A stretch of DNA of 64,000 nucleotides from Fomitopsis serialis (taxonomy: Eukaryota; Basidiomycota; Agaricomycetes; Polyporales; Fomitopsidaceae): assembly GCF_022376445.1 (NCBI RefSeq), contig NW_025955057.1, forward strand, positions 62,001 through 126,000, in the 5' to 3' direction. Positions within the stretch are counted from its first letter, which is position 1. Every line of letters begins with the position of its first letter. The position numbers and the translations under genes were made by a program. The notes beneath the pieces are model-generated. The model did not search any database. It was not told where the DNA came from and saw only the letters and a list, made by a program, of their open reading frames with translations. This document shows, one piece after another, positions 1-11,956 of the stretch.

Positions 1-2114
1 CCCAGTGTTGGTAGATCAGCTCCCCAATTGCCTCGTGGCGAAAGGGCTCATCCTCGTTCAATGTCGTCGCCTGTCCCTGAGGTCAGAGTGTCTAAGTATA
101 CGTTATCGATCTCACTCACCTTCAAGTCCAATCGCTTGCGCTCGTCGAACACGATATTGATGTCGGCGAAGACAAAGTTCGGAATGTTGCGCGAACCCCC
201 GTCCAGGACGTCCGTCGCGTGCGTGCGGAGAAGCCATGTAGCAAGACTACCTCTCTGCTCCGAAGTCAAGCCTTGCAAGCCGTACATCTGCTCGACGACA
301 CCCTTGGCTTTCCTCTTGAGTTCGTTGCGGAATTGCGACGCGCATGCCCAGACCTAGATGGAATCAGAGTACCAACCTTGATACATGAACAACTCACTCA
401 CCACAGTGTAGACCTTCTGCTGCAGTATCACACGCTTTTTCTCTTCCTCCTCCGCCTTCTCGTCGTCTTGCTTGGTACCCTTCACTTTCGCGTCGCGCTT
501 GGGACCGTTGACCATCAGGAAGGCCCTCTTTAATGCCTTAATGCGCTTTCCCTCCTTATCTCGCAGCTCGCTTGCATCCATCACGGCGTCATGAATTAAG
601 TCGTCTCGGTCCGGTAGTCGATCGCTGGGCACTGAGCTTTCCGACGTCCACGCGGTCTTGAGCGAGATTCGCAGGCGAAGGCAGTTCTGCGCTGCGGTGA
701 CGAGGGCCTTGACGTCGAAGGTGAAATCGGCCGCCTTCGCTCGTTCTCTGCGCCCTCGACCCTTGGAGCGCTTCTGCGTAGCCTTTCCCGCACGCTCGGG
801 CAAGACCTGTATGCTGAGCTACAAACCGAGTAGTAGAACATGATGGCTCACCACTACTCCATCGTCATCGTCATCAATCTCATCCTCATTTTCCTCTTCC
901 TCGCCCTCTTTGCTATTGTCACTCCCTGCATAGTCGTCGTCAGCTCCCTCGTCATCGTCCTCACTCTCATCATCGTCACTCTTGTGGTCGTCGCTGTTGC
1001 TGTTGCTGTCGCTGTCGCCCCGAAGTCGATTCGCCTTCTTCTTCGCCTTGCCCTTGTCGTTGGTCAAACCGGATGTTGTTCCACGCACCGGCGACTAAAC
1101 AAGGAGAAGTTAGCACTTAATCAAACTGATGGAGCTATGCATACCTTCGTCGCTGCCGTCGGCACGCTGACGTAGACTTTGCGCTTCACCAGCGACGAGG
1201 ATGGCGAATTGACCGAGGATACTTTCTTCGCAGAAGACGGCAACCCAGTCGACTTCTTGGTATTCGAGGTGACCTGTTCATCCTCGCCGCCATCGTTTCC
1301 AGAATCTTCATTGACATGCCTAGCCTTGCCGTGCGAAGACGTCGTAGCACCTATAGTGTTAGTTCAGTCAATGCGATTACACCAACGCAGTGCTGCTCAA
1401 TGCCGCACCAAGTGACTTCGCGAGGCTAGCCTCTTCCTTGTCGAGAGTAGCTGATCTTCCGTGGATCGGTAGAGCTCCCTTGTACGCCGGCCTGGGCTTG
1501 GCTGAGGTGTGGTGAGGTCAGCAACAAATATCACTGCAGTGTACCACGTACGTCGCGAGGGGACTTTCTTCTCGTTTTCCCGATCCTTCTCATGCTCTTC
1601 AACGTGAGTCTTCTCGACTTGCAGCTCTTCACCCTCGCCTGCACTGTCCTTCGTCTCCGCATCGCCATTGTCCACTTCTTCTTCACTCTCAGGGCCTTCA
1701 TCGACCGTCTTCTTATTCTTCTTGCGCTTTGGCTGCTCTTCGTCTGAAGTACCCTCCTCTTCCCTAAGAATGTCGGCCGCTCTCTTGCGGATGCCTAGGG
1801 ATTGTCCTTTTCTCGTGAGTATAAGCTCTCATTGATACCGTACCTGCTATGTTGCACTCACCCTTCAGACGGGACTCGGCGCCAGCTTGCTTCGCATCCT
1901 TCGCTTTTTTGAGAAGCTTCGCTAAGGCCTGTGCGTCAGACTTGGACAGACCGCTGGTGTCGATGTTGGGAACGTCGCTCTCAGGCGACGCATTGGCCGT
2001 TTGCTGACGTTTCGCGCCTCCCTTCTTACCGGCGCCTTTTGCCGCTTGCGATGTCACAGTTTGTTGAGGTCCTGGGGCTTGCTTTCGAGTACCAGAGCGA
2101 GTTCGCGATGCCAT
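1..2114 (-). CDS. Acidic, lysine-rich nuclear protein with possible DUF6532-like C-terminus (3' end outside window)
   Basis: Not firmly recognised. The start MASRTRSGTRKQ at 2114 is followed by a basic, alanine-rich stretch. An intron at about 1795-1861 joins cleanly to an exon reading GIRKRAADILREEEG, then long Glu/Lys and Ser/Asp tracts (about 1794-1552 and 1088-850). The C-terminal part (about 803-354, then an exon below 357) contains a helical block with QFRNELKRKAKGVVEQMYGL, which resembles the conserved core of basidiomycete DUF6532 proteins (family recognition from memory, moderate). At least five introns with GT-AG ends are needed. Composition (KRKK, REEE and acidic runs) suggests a nuclear, chromatin- or nucleic-acid-associated protein. 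It lies head to tail with the TET/JBP-like gene, 209 bp downstream of that gene's stop codon. The stop codon is not in the window. Confidence 0.55.
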
Positions 2115-2322
2115 CTCGAGGGCTGGGAGACCAGAGGGTTGTAGGAAGGCGAGAGAGCACGAGCAGTGCCCAGCGCAAGCTTTCGCTGATTCGACGGCCG
2201 CCGTACTCGCGGAGTTCGCGTCATCGATCAGCTTGAAGACTTCAGCGAGACCCGGGTTCTAGAACATACGAAGCTTCCCCCTAACGCACTTCCCCAGCAG
2301 AACAAAATACATTACTGTTACA

Positions 2323-5300
2323 CTAGTTGAATGCTTCGTTATTAGCCCAGCCATTACGATCACCGTAGTACCACTTTGTGATCTCCTTGTCGGTATGTAG
2401 GACAATAGAAGCGCGACGTCCCTCGTAGTGGAGGTTGAAGTGAGTGATATGAGATGAAGGAAAGACAACGAAATCCCCACAGGACAGAGGGATTACAATG
2501 CCAGGTTCTTCGAGGCATAGCTCTCCTCCAGTGAAGTCACCGATCGCAAGCACTAGACACATACCGTAGTCTTTGCTGTCTCGGTGTGCTTGAGTGACGA
2601 CGTTCAAATTCACCACAAGACCGAGGAACGGAGCAGATAACGGCATGTTGTTGCCCGGCAATATTTCCACGAACTTCTCAAGTGTGGTGTAGAAGTTCGG
2701 AAACATCATTCCTAGCTACAATAAGCTATTTAGCCGAAAGCGTTTAACGAGGAGAGCGCACTAGCAAATCACCTTGTAGTCGAGCCACTCAAAGACGTCG
2801 CCCAGCACATTTCTCAACGAGTGATATATATCTTCGTGTTGCGTCATATCCTTGGACATGTACGGCAACATTTGCGCGTAATTTATTCTGAGACCATTCG
2901 GTCGACCTAGCATGAAGGGAGGCACATCTGTAGGGGCAGAGTTGCCCTGTTTTCATTGTTAGATGAGCTTCAGAGATGCGTACTGTAGTACATACCTGTG
3001 TACAATGGCGATTGTACCACGAGAAGTGCAGTACCTCGAATGTTATATCACCAGCAGTAGACGCAGTGCGAATCGCCTTCAGCGGGTCGAAGGGAAAACA
3101 GGAGGTGAGATGATCAGTCAAGTTCTCGCGCATGTTGTTCGGCATTGATGCACAAATGCCAACAATGGTGTTTGAGTTGACGTCCTCAATAATAAGACCA
3201 TCCCTACAAAGGAATGAGCGACCGAGACATGAGCCACTATCAAGGGAGACACTCACTCGAAGATATTTTGCTCTATCTTAACGTAGTGCTTGCCATTCGA
3301 TCGAGTGCCATCAGAGTACATACTCTGTAGCTACAACAGTCAGAGGTATCAGCTTCGTTTTTAGCTGGTATATATGTTGATCCTTTACCTCTAGCTCCAG
3401 AGCTTGACGTGTTGTTGGAACACTCGCTCTCCCAGCTAAATCACGTCTACGCTCCGTCCAAACGGTGTTCTCTTGTCTGTCTCTTGACGCAGTAAAGCGT
3501 TGATTACGCTCGTGAAAGACATCGTACGTCGTTGTGATCACTGGTGTACAATTGGTAGAGGTTGGTGGGATAGATGTATGATCTGGTTCGAATGCGTCTT
3601 GATCGAGATCGAATGACTCTAGTTCGAGATCGGATGACAATGGGGTCAATGGCGACAACTCTCTTTGATCGACGGTAACGCAGGTCTCTTGCGACCTTTG
3701 ATCAGAGGGACCTGCATTGAACGTGAGGGAACTTGGGGAGATCTCTATGATGCCGGTGCACGACGCCCAGGCAATAGTATCTCGAGGTAAGAGCGCAAAG
3801 GAGCTAAAGTTCACTCGAACCATCAGCCTGGCAAACAGTCGGCAAGCACATCATTACGTACTTGGATGCAATGACCTTGAATAATCTATCAGAACTGTCA
3901 AGGTCACCGCAGATCGAGTCCAGTGTCAGTCCTTGCAATACGACAGTATCCCGATCGAACAGGGCCGATAGGTACAACGGACACTCCACCCTCAGCAGAG
4001 CCACCAAGGGTATGAGCGTGTTTCGTACCACTCGTCCGACTTGTGTGTCTATTATCGTTTTCATAGTAAGCATTCATTTCTATTGACGATGCCGATGCTC
4101 AGGGAGGTATACTCACTTGTGTTTGGTCTTCTCAGAATGTTGCCCATCTCCTCACCAATGGAACCCTCAGCTTCTGCAAGACGTACACGAAGACCTTTGA
4201 TAGCAATCAACATAAGAGCGTAAACAGTTCCTACAGAACGTATGAGCCACTGTGTATCTTGAATGCAAAGAGCCTGACCTCCTTCAGCTACCTTTGCAAA
4301 CCTCGTACCCAACGCATGCCACGCTTGAAATGTACGTTTGGAGGGGGGGTTCATTATGTGTGAAACGTGAACCCTCCATATCTTTGCGATGTTGACCTTG
4401 CCTGGATCGGAAATACTGAAGCTTCAACGTCAGATAACTGTCCACTGAAAAAACAGATAAACATACCTTGCGCACTTATACACCAGTTGTATAAGTGTGA
4501 TCATAGAGATGAAGTCGTGTGCAGCTCCCTTGCACTCGAGTGCTGCGCAGTATCGCACCAAGCTGGCCAGGGTTCCAGAAGGGTTATCATCAAATACACC
4601 GGCCTCTGCAACACTACGCGACACAATTGAACGCGACGCAGCAATGACTTCGTTCGTGTTCAGGTTTGCTGCGAGACTGACTATAAGATTGGTAGTTGCT
4701 GGTCGCGCGGCTTGGAACTGCGCATCAGCCCTTGCCTCCCAAGTCGATGATCCTGCTGAGGCGCAAATGAAATTGATACCTCCCCGAGGACAGGGAGGTA
4801 ATGGCAATGCGGCTACGTTCGCGTTAGCCGAAGTAGTTCCACTACCTTGGCCTGGAACGATGTAGGGAGTGTACCTCGGGGTGCATTGACGCTGTGAAAG
4901 CCGCCTCGCGCCCACTGAGCTCACTAAGGACCGAATGTCTCAAATGAAAATCTTGTAAAGTGGATAAAGTCTCACCGGTTGAATCCTCTAACACGTCTTC
5001 CTGATGGCAGTGATCTGCAGCCAAAGACGGTGGTACGAACACGTCTGTGCTACACTCCAAATCTGAAGCTAATATTAGTTTCTTCAAAGCTGTGGTAGCT
5101 GAGTTTCGAATGGATCCGACCTTCAGCGACTTCTGTTACCGTTTCTATCATGTCATCCTTATTGCTAGATGCTTCATGGTGATGGTGAAGCTCTTCACGA
5201 CAAGGTCCATCGTTACTTTGATGAGTTTCGAGAACATATACACCTTGTAATCGTGCCAATAAAGCAGACAACGTTTCGCTTAGTATCGGTGCCCTAGAGA

Positions 5301-5343
5301 GTAGTTCCAGAAGTTCTTGAGCCTCAGCATTGGTGAGTCGCAT
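2323..5343 (-). CDS. TET/JBP-like 2-oxoglutarate/Fe(II)-dependent nucleic-acid dioxygenase
   Basis: Predicted to oxidise a modified base in DNA (5-methylcytosine in characterised fungal TET homologues) using 2-oxoglutarate and Fe(II) in the nucleus. The last exon (about 2716-2323) carries the double-stranded beta-helix core: an HxD motif in TQAHRDSKDYG, a GGELCL strand, then a distal histidine and the 2OG-binding arginine in HFNLHYEGRRASIVLH. All expected catalytic residues are visible. Upstream exons join in frame: WYNRHCTQ to GNSAPTDVPP across an intron at about 2948-2996, FEWLDYK to LGMMFPNFY, and ALELE to LQSMYSDGTRSNGK. The middle region reads KVNIAKIWRVHVSHIMNPP. The N-terminus MRLTNAEAQELLELL at 5343 is helical and leucine-rich. 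About ten exons are inferred, and the exact splice sites between 3.8 and 5.1 kb are uncertain. Fungal TET/JBP genes are known to expand together with Plavaka/KDZ-type transposons, and a Plavaka transposase lies 3.1 kb away. Confidence 0.8.
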
Positions 5344-5568
5344 GTCGAGGGGCTATGTAGCGAACTTGAGTAAGCGTATATCCCGGTATTCAGAGTTACT
5401 AAGTCGGAGGCCCTTACTCCAACATGTGAGCAAATAAAGATAAGCATCACGTTTCCCTTGGGTCGCTGTGACGCCTTCGATGATAACGGATGAATCATAC
5501 GCATTTCGAGGAAGGATAGGTAATGTTACACAGCTACAACAGTAGAAAAGATGACATACTCGAGGCGA

Positions 5569-5711
5569 CGATCGGTACAACTAGCGAAGACTACAAGAGA
5601 CGAGGCGACTACGAGACGATGTGATGAGAAGACGACGCGGGGCGAAGTGGCGAGAAGGCGAGGAGGCGAGGAGGCAGAAGAAGACGAGGTGGCAGAAGAC
5701 AAGGAGACGAT
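5569..5711 (+). repeat. Purine-rich GAGGCGA/GAAGACGA degenerate repeat
   Basis: The 5344-5814 interval between the TET/JBP-like gene and the next gene holds an almost unbroken purine-rich strand of degenerate 6-8 bp units (GAGGCGA, GAAGACGA, GAGGCAGAAG). No conserved ORF is seen here. It may be a simple-sequence expansion in the upstream region of the TET/JBP-like gene, whose start codon is at 5343. Its strong purine asymmetry could favour triplex or R-loop formation (inference). Confidence 0.6.
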
Positions 5712-5814
5712 AGAATGATGTAATGAGAAAATAACACAGGGAGCACCAGAACGTACTATGACCACACGACCTGTCCGTACGCAAGTGTCCACCCCGTCAT
5801 CGCCGATAGACGAC

Positions 5815-7824
5815 TCAGTCAGATTTGTTATCGCCTTGACGAGGACGCTTGACGTCCGGCTCCTGGACGTCCAGCTCGGCTTCGGCTTCTTCCATCCACT
5901 CCTCGTACTTCCGCTTCACGTTCAACACGTCGTCCTCCAACTCATTCGCTCGGCTGACATCCGGTACGATGTCGGGAGCAGGCAGGTCCGGCGAGAACCC
6001 GCATACCTGTCGCTTGAAGGTATCAAAGCGTTCAGTAGCAGTCGCAATTGCACCGGTCGTGATGGCGGTGATGAGATCGCTCAGAGGCAGTTCGTCCGCC
6101 TCTGACTTGGACTTGTTGAATGGCGCCGAAAGGAGGTACTCTTTCCAGGCGCCTCGAACGCCGTCGTGCAAGTAGACGTTGTCACCCTTCGCCTGCTGAG
6201 CCTTGGCGTAGGCTCGCCAAGCCTCACCACCCTTCTCCCAGATACGAAGTCGATACTTGGTGAACACGGACTTCCACACGTCGGTGAATTCCTTCAGTTT
6301 CTGCGCTTCATCGCCCTCGTACTTCTTGCGGACCTTCTAGAAGATGCGTTGTTGTGAGCTCGCAGTGACGAAAAGATTTGATTTGACTCACTATTCCTTG
6401 GCCCTTCTTCACCCATTCATCCACCGTCCATTGCTCTCGGTAACCTTGCTCCAAAGCAGCCCTGTGCTCGTTGAAGAAGCCGATGATGACGATGTAAGCC
6501 TCGAGTTCCCCGCAGAACGTGTAACCACCTATGGTCACTCTACCGGTCAACATGTTGCCCGGGTCCGTTGGCTCGAGCTTGCGTAGAGTTCTGCCGTCGA
6601 TCGGCATCCAGTGGTTCCGCAATGCTTGTTTCTGCTCAGGCGTGGACTTGCTGGACGGATGTGGAGATTGGTACTTGGGGTGCTCGACGACCTTGACAGT
6701 GAGCATGAAGACCGGAAGTTCGTTCGAGTTCCTGTTCAATGTCTGAGGGATGCTGTATTGGCCAAACTGTCAAGGCAGTTAGTAGACATCAACTCGCGAT
6801 ACCTTCACCACGTACATGAAACACAAGATGATCCCACGCCTCGTTAAACCCCTTCTCGAAGACTCCGACAACGTGCTCCCCATGTTCGACTCGCAAATCG
6901 TAGTTGTCATCTTGCAGAAGGACCGGGAATCTAAGCGTCACGGCCCCGTCCGGGACCAACAGCGCCGGTCCAACCAACTTGCGGACGTGGCGAGAAGGGT
7001 CATCCGGGGTGGGAAGAGGACCTACAAACTTCCTCTTGGTGTCCGCCGTGAGCACGCCCTTGAAGCCGGGCATATTCAGGACGCAAGGCCCGCCATAGCA
7101 AACGGCGAGCAAGTCGCCGAAGAGGTTGCTGACATGCTCATGAACGTTGGTAGGTGTCGACATGGTGAGGATGTGGCTGTTGTGGTTGTAGTGGAAGCTA
7201 TCGTATTCGAGGATTCGTTCAGCCAACACAACTTGAACGCTACGCTCGACGCACACGGAAGACTCACGAAAAGAGCTCATACACGTCTTTGTGCTCGTGC
7301 ACAAGTTCAACGAGCTTGTCCCAATCAGACGGTTCAAGCTGAACTGTCTACTGCGCGATTAGCGTGAAGTTGTACGTCGTAGGATGGTGGTTACTTACCT
7401 CTTGAACGTCGTGGAGATGCGGCCACAGAGGATCCTCGACTAGGTCTCCGAACACCTTCTTAATGACCGGATGCTCGATATCGGTGTCGAGCACGTCGCT
7501 GATGCCGAGGTCCGCGATGTCTGTGAAGTTGCCGGTGTCTGCGCTTGAATGACCTTCAGACTCTGCGTAGTCTGAGCAATGATCAGCGGTCTGGCAAGGG
7601 GAAAGGAGGCTCTTACTCACCGTGTGTTTGACTGCTCTCTGTTTCCAGGTCGTCCAACGAAACAACATACCCTCTAAGCTATCCTCGCGGCCGAGGTCTC
7701 TCAAGTTCTGCTCCCTATACTCCAAGTTGACTGCCTTGACACCGTCAGAGAGGTCCGCTGTGTTGTAGAAAGAGGAGACGTAGGGCTGCGCGACCACAGG
7801 CCGAGCGGGAGGGCGTGAAGCCAT
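5815..7824 (-). CDS. Unrecognised basidiomycete protein next to the TET/Plavaka pair
   Basis: I do not recognise the family. The start is at 7824 (MASRPPARPVVAQPYVSSFY). Exon 1 runs to 7399, and GTAAGT then begins an intron. Later exons read TVQLEPSDWDKLVELVHEHKD, then a block HILTMSTPTNVHEHVSNLFG, then a beta-rich stretch ending FNEAWDHLVFHVRGEG. A second conserved-looking region includes RVTIGGYTFCGELEAYIVI. The C-terminal exon (6279-5815) is helical and charged and ends in a basic KRPRQGDNKSD tail. The HILTMSTPTNVHE block is loosely reminiscent of the Uma2/PD-(D/E)XK-like pattern in which a strand is followed by S-P-x-H, but I cannot confirm catalytic residues. It is divergently oriented to the Plavaka transposase gene with 672 bp between starts. 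Confidence 0.6.
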
Positions 7825-8496
7825 AGTGTGCGCGCAGAGTGATGCAAAGCGGTAGAATACAGCAGTTCGTAAATCGTGAATGGTAAAGGGGACCCGAGGC
7901 CTGAGGCCTCAGCTACAGATCCTGACTCTGTCTATTATTCGGATACCGCCTTGTGTCGTAACAAGGCGGCCGAGCCGTGGGAAGCGTGTAGCTCCATGCA
8001 TATTCCCACGCCACTGCGCTACAGGCCAGGTAGTATGTCCGTAGCAAGATGTAGATCGCAGAGCTAGAGCAAACGCGTTGTAAAGGTAGGACTCACGGTG
8101 TTGCCAATATATCCGCTTAGGCGACCCTCGATCAGTGATCAACCGTGCGCGAGAAGCTTGTCTGATGGAGGAAAGCACAAAGTCACAGACCCCAGAGAGA
8201 ATTGGCAAGTAGATGAGGACGGTGAGAGGTAGGATTGTTTTGAGGAGTCAGACAGGTAGGAGATGGAAGCTGAGAAGAGAAGAGTCGCAGCCGCACTGTG
8301 GGAACACTAGGTCCCGCGGACACGCACGTCAAAGACCGTTATGTAACGGAAGGTCAATTGAGTAAGGGGATCGGCGTACAGGCGCGCACGTCTTGCGCGG
8401 TCTTTTCCACCTTCTCCTCCAGTCTTCAGATACCGTGCGTCTGTCCTTCCATCCTCTGAATAATTGACGACTGATGTGAATTAATTATTGCAGGTC
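7825..8496. promoter_or_regulatory. Divergent intergenic region between the unrecognised gene and the Plavaka transposase
   Basis: No conserved ORF is seen. It must hold the promoters of both flanking genes. An intron acceptor (TTATTGCAG) ends at 8493, immediately before the transposase ATG at 8497, so the transposase probably has a spliced 5' UTR. A short inverted repeat (CCGTTA-TG-TAACGG) sits near 8337-8350. I looked for transposon terminal inverted repeats here and found none convincing. Confidence 0.4.
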
Positions 8497-11400
8497 ATGG
8501 GAAAGAGACGCCGCACCTTGGAAGACGTGCTCTCGACAACATGCTCGGCGTGTAATGAAGGGTTCGATACAATGCAGGGCCTCGCCGCACACCAATCCAT
8601 GAGCCGTAGATGCGCATGGTACAAGAAGGGGAAATTAAAGGCGGTATTTGACTGTGGGGATATTGAATATTCCGATTCCGACGATGAAGGCCCTCGGGAT
8701 GCTAATAGACTAGGACGGTGAGTGTTCTGAATTTCCAACAGTGACATATGTAATGTACTTCTACAGGTCGTCCAGCCATGTTGACCCAGACGACAGAGGC
8801 GAAGGTGGAAGCCGATTAACTACGAGCGCAGACGTCAACCTTCGTAGCAGCCCTGTCAACTCCCCAGCATCTTCAGATGAAGACCCTGAGGACTTCTCCG
8901 ACATTGGGTCCGTCTATGACTTCGTAGAGGTCTCTGCACAGAGAACTGAAGGCGACCAAAACACTGCCGGCACGTCTTCGAGTCATTCCAGACGAAACAC
9001 GATCAACTTGGACGACGATGAAGACATGAGGGTTGAAGATGTCGACTTGAATGCTGCCACGGTTATTCGAACCGACGAGGCCGTACGTAGGAGCTGGCAG
9101 GAGCAGTGGGAGAAGGAGAGGGAGGTACAGTCACCAGGTAAGCCGCTTTACACAGTACTACAGTTTCGTAAGTTACTGAACAGTGAGAATTCATTGCACA
9201 GACAAAGACCCCAGTGAAGATATTGAAGAAACCGCAAACCCGTGGGCGCCGTTCCAGTCCGAGATGGACTGGAGATTCGCGTCATGGGCCGTTCAGGAGG
9301 GCCTGAGCCAAGGCTCTGTAGACCGAGTCTTGGAGATTCCTGGGGTGAGTTGACTTGCGTTACAGACTGGTTGGATTGTGTGTAGTACTAACTACTATTG
9401 CGACTATGTGCGGCCAACGTACCCTAGTTTCAGGAAAGACTAGGTCTGTCCTATCACAACTCGCGCTCCCTGCTTCAGCGAGTGGATTCGCTTCCAGAGC
9501 GTGCCGAATGGAAGGAGCGTTGGCTGAGCTTCAAGGACCGACCAAACGAGCGCCACCTAGTCCAGTTTCGAGACATCATCGAAGCCATTAGGACTTTGTT
9601 GGGCAACCCGGCGCATGCAGGTCAGATCGTCTATCGTCCGCGTCGCATCTTCAGCGACGGATCGCGAACCAGTCGCATCTACCATGAGATGTGGACCGGA
9701 CGCTGGTGGCACGCTGTGCAGGTGAGTGTTGTCTTGTGTTACTTTGAACGTATATGAGTGCGATTGTATTAATGTTGTTCTCAGAGTCTCTTGCCTGACG
9801 GAGCTGCTGTTGCGCCCGTCATTATCGCAACAGACAAAACGCAACTGACGCAGTTCTCTGGGGGAAAGTCAGCCTATCCTGTTTACATGACGCTAGGAAA
9901 CCTACCACGAGCTCTGCGACGCAAGCCGTCTGAACATGCATGTATCCTCATAGGATACCTCTCTGTTGACAAGATCGATTCGGACGGCATTACGAAACGC
10001 AAGCAACGCGCCCTCGCGCAGCAATTGTTCCACACGTCCGTACGTGTCATCTTGGAGCCCCTTGTCGAGGCCGGAAAGCACGGTATCGACGTGACCGGAG
10101 GGGACGGTGCGGTGCGCAGGGTGCACCCCATTCTAGCCGCATACGTGGCAGACTATCCGGAGCAATGCCTTGTTACATGCTCGAAGTACGGTACTTGTCC
10201 AAAGTGTCAGCTCCCAGAAGACAAGCTTGAATCTCCCACTCCTGGCACGTCACGAACCTCGTTATGGACCCTGGACGTTCTGCGTCTCGCGACCGAGAAC
10301 AGCGATGGAAAGAAGGATTCGCCCGCGTACGCTCGTGCTTGCAACGAGCTGAACGTCTGTGGATACGTCGTGCGTCCTTTCTGGCGAGACCTACCGTACA
10401 CGGACATCCATGCCTGTATCACACCAGACGTTCTACACCAACTATACCAAGGCGTTTTCAAGCACATCATCCAGTGGTGTACTGAACTCATTGATGCACA
10501 GGAGCTCGATCGTCGCATTCGATGCCTGCCGCCTGCCTTTGGCACTCGCCATTTCAAAAACGGAATTTCGGCGCTTTCTCAGGTCTCTGGCACTGAACGG
10601 AAATACATGGCGCGAATTCTCCTCGGGTGCCTGGTAGGAAAGATCCCCAAGAATGCGATTGTCGCATTTCGCGCCATACTCGACTTCATCTACCTGGCGC
10701 AATACCCGACGCACGACGATACAACCCTTCAATACATGGAAGATGCGCTCAAGGTCTTTCACAAAAACAAGGAAGTTCTCGTCAATTGTGGCGTACGAGA
10801 ACACCTTAATATCCCCAAGTTTCACTCTCTCCTACATTACGTTGAATCAATTCGCCTCCTAGGTAAGTTTCACTCTCTCCTACAATACGTTGAATCAATT
10901 GAATCAATTCGCCTCCTAGGTACAACAGACAACTACAATACCGAGGCATTCGAACGCCTTCATATCGATTACGCGAAGAATGGCTGGAGGGCCTCGAATC
11001 ATCGAAACGTGCGACCGCAAATGGTGATCTGGCTTGCACGCCAGGAAAAGATGGTAATTTTCAGCTCAACAATGCGAAGACAATTGCAGAGGGATGACGA
11101 TGAAGAAGAAGATGCAGAAGAGTCAGAGACAAGCCCCCCTGTTGAACACACTGGCAAGACGAGCATCAAACTGCCGAAGCATCCAACGGTAGCGATGCAG
11201 TCCGTCGATCGCATTGAAGACAGACACAACGCACCTGGTTTCAAGAATATGCTCGCACAGTACATCTATATTCTCAAAAACAATCGACGTCTCACTCCCA
11301 CTCAGCTTCTCACCGCCGTATCTCATATGCCCTTCGATCGGGTAGACGTGTTCCACGGGTTCAAGTTCGCGCCGGAACCCTTGACAGACAGCAAGGAAGA

Positions 11401-11956
11401 GACTGATGCAGTCAGGGCGCGACCTTCTTTCGGAGAACAACCGGCGCGGTTCGATACAGTCGTAGTATTGAGAGAAGATGATGCCGAGGCTACAGGATTA
11501 CAAGGTGCGCCTTACTACAGCTTTCTCCAAGATTTCTATTGATGTCTGCTAACAGGAACGAGAATCGGACGCGTTAAAGTCATCTTCAGGCTTCCGAATC
11601 GCATTAAAGACCCGCGCACTCGTGTTCCCCTGAACGCCCCTGCGTCATGGGCAGAACAAGGACCACTGGCTTATGTAGAGTGGTTCGCGAAGCTCCCAAC
11701 CACTCCTGACCCTACGCATATGATGTACACAGTTCATAAATCACCATTGCGTTCGGACGGTAAGCCCATTGCAGATATTATTCCCCTCAGTACTATACGT
11801 CAGTCTTGCCAGTTGATACCTACATTTCCAGGTTCTGTAGGTGATAAAGCTGAGCAACTACCTACTGACTGGAACACTCATACTGTACTAGATGTTGCTT
11901 CGAAGTTTCTACTTAACAACTGGGCCAGTTCCTATGCATACCAGACTCTGTGGTAG
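8497..11956 (+). CDS. Plavaka-family DDE transposase with N-terminal C2H2 finger, apparently intact
   Basis: Catalyses cut-and-paste transposition of a basidiomycete Plavaka (CACTA-related) element. Exons: 8497-8717, 8767-9137, 9202 to about 9344, 9434-9721, 9785-11504 (with a possible extra intron 10863-10919) and 11556-11956. All joins keep frame. Exon 1 encodes a C2H2-type finger (CSACNEGFDTMQGLAAH). Family hallmarks follow in order: NPWAPFQSEMDWRFASWAV, YHEMWTGRWWHAVQ joining LLPDGAAVAPVIIATDKTQL (probable first catalytic Asp), a CSKYGTCPKC zinc knuckle, ITPDVLHQLYQGVFKH (second acidic region), NTEAFERLHIDYAK (candidate Glu), and the C-terminal block AYVEWF with IRQSCQLIPTF. No stop or frameshift is seen, so it is a candidate active source. 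A decayed relative lies at 32.3-33.5 kb. Confidence 0.88.
10817..10921 (+). repeat. Tandem duplication inside the Plavaka transposase creating intron-like sequence
   Basis: A 48-bp unit (10817-10864) is followed directly by a second copy (10865-10921, 57 bp because a 9-bp GAATCAATT is itself doubled). Both copies end in CCTAGGT, so the second lies between AG|GTAAGT (intron start 10863) and CTCCTAG| (intron end 10919). Removing these 57 nt restores the family-typical junction SIRLLG-TTDNYNTE. If left in, 19 extra residues are added without a stop. The decayed paralogue in this window lacks the duplication. Confidence 0.85.

Noticed and set aside
7595..7625. A possible 30-nt intron in the unknown gene at 5815-7824
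   Set aside because: The frame is open through it and 30 nt is below the usual minimum. Reading it as exon is simpler.
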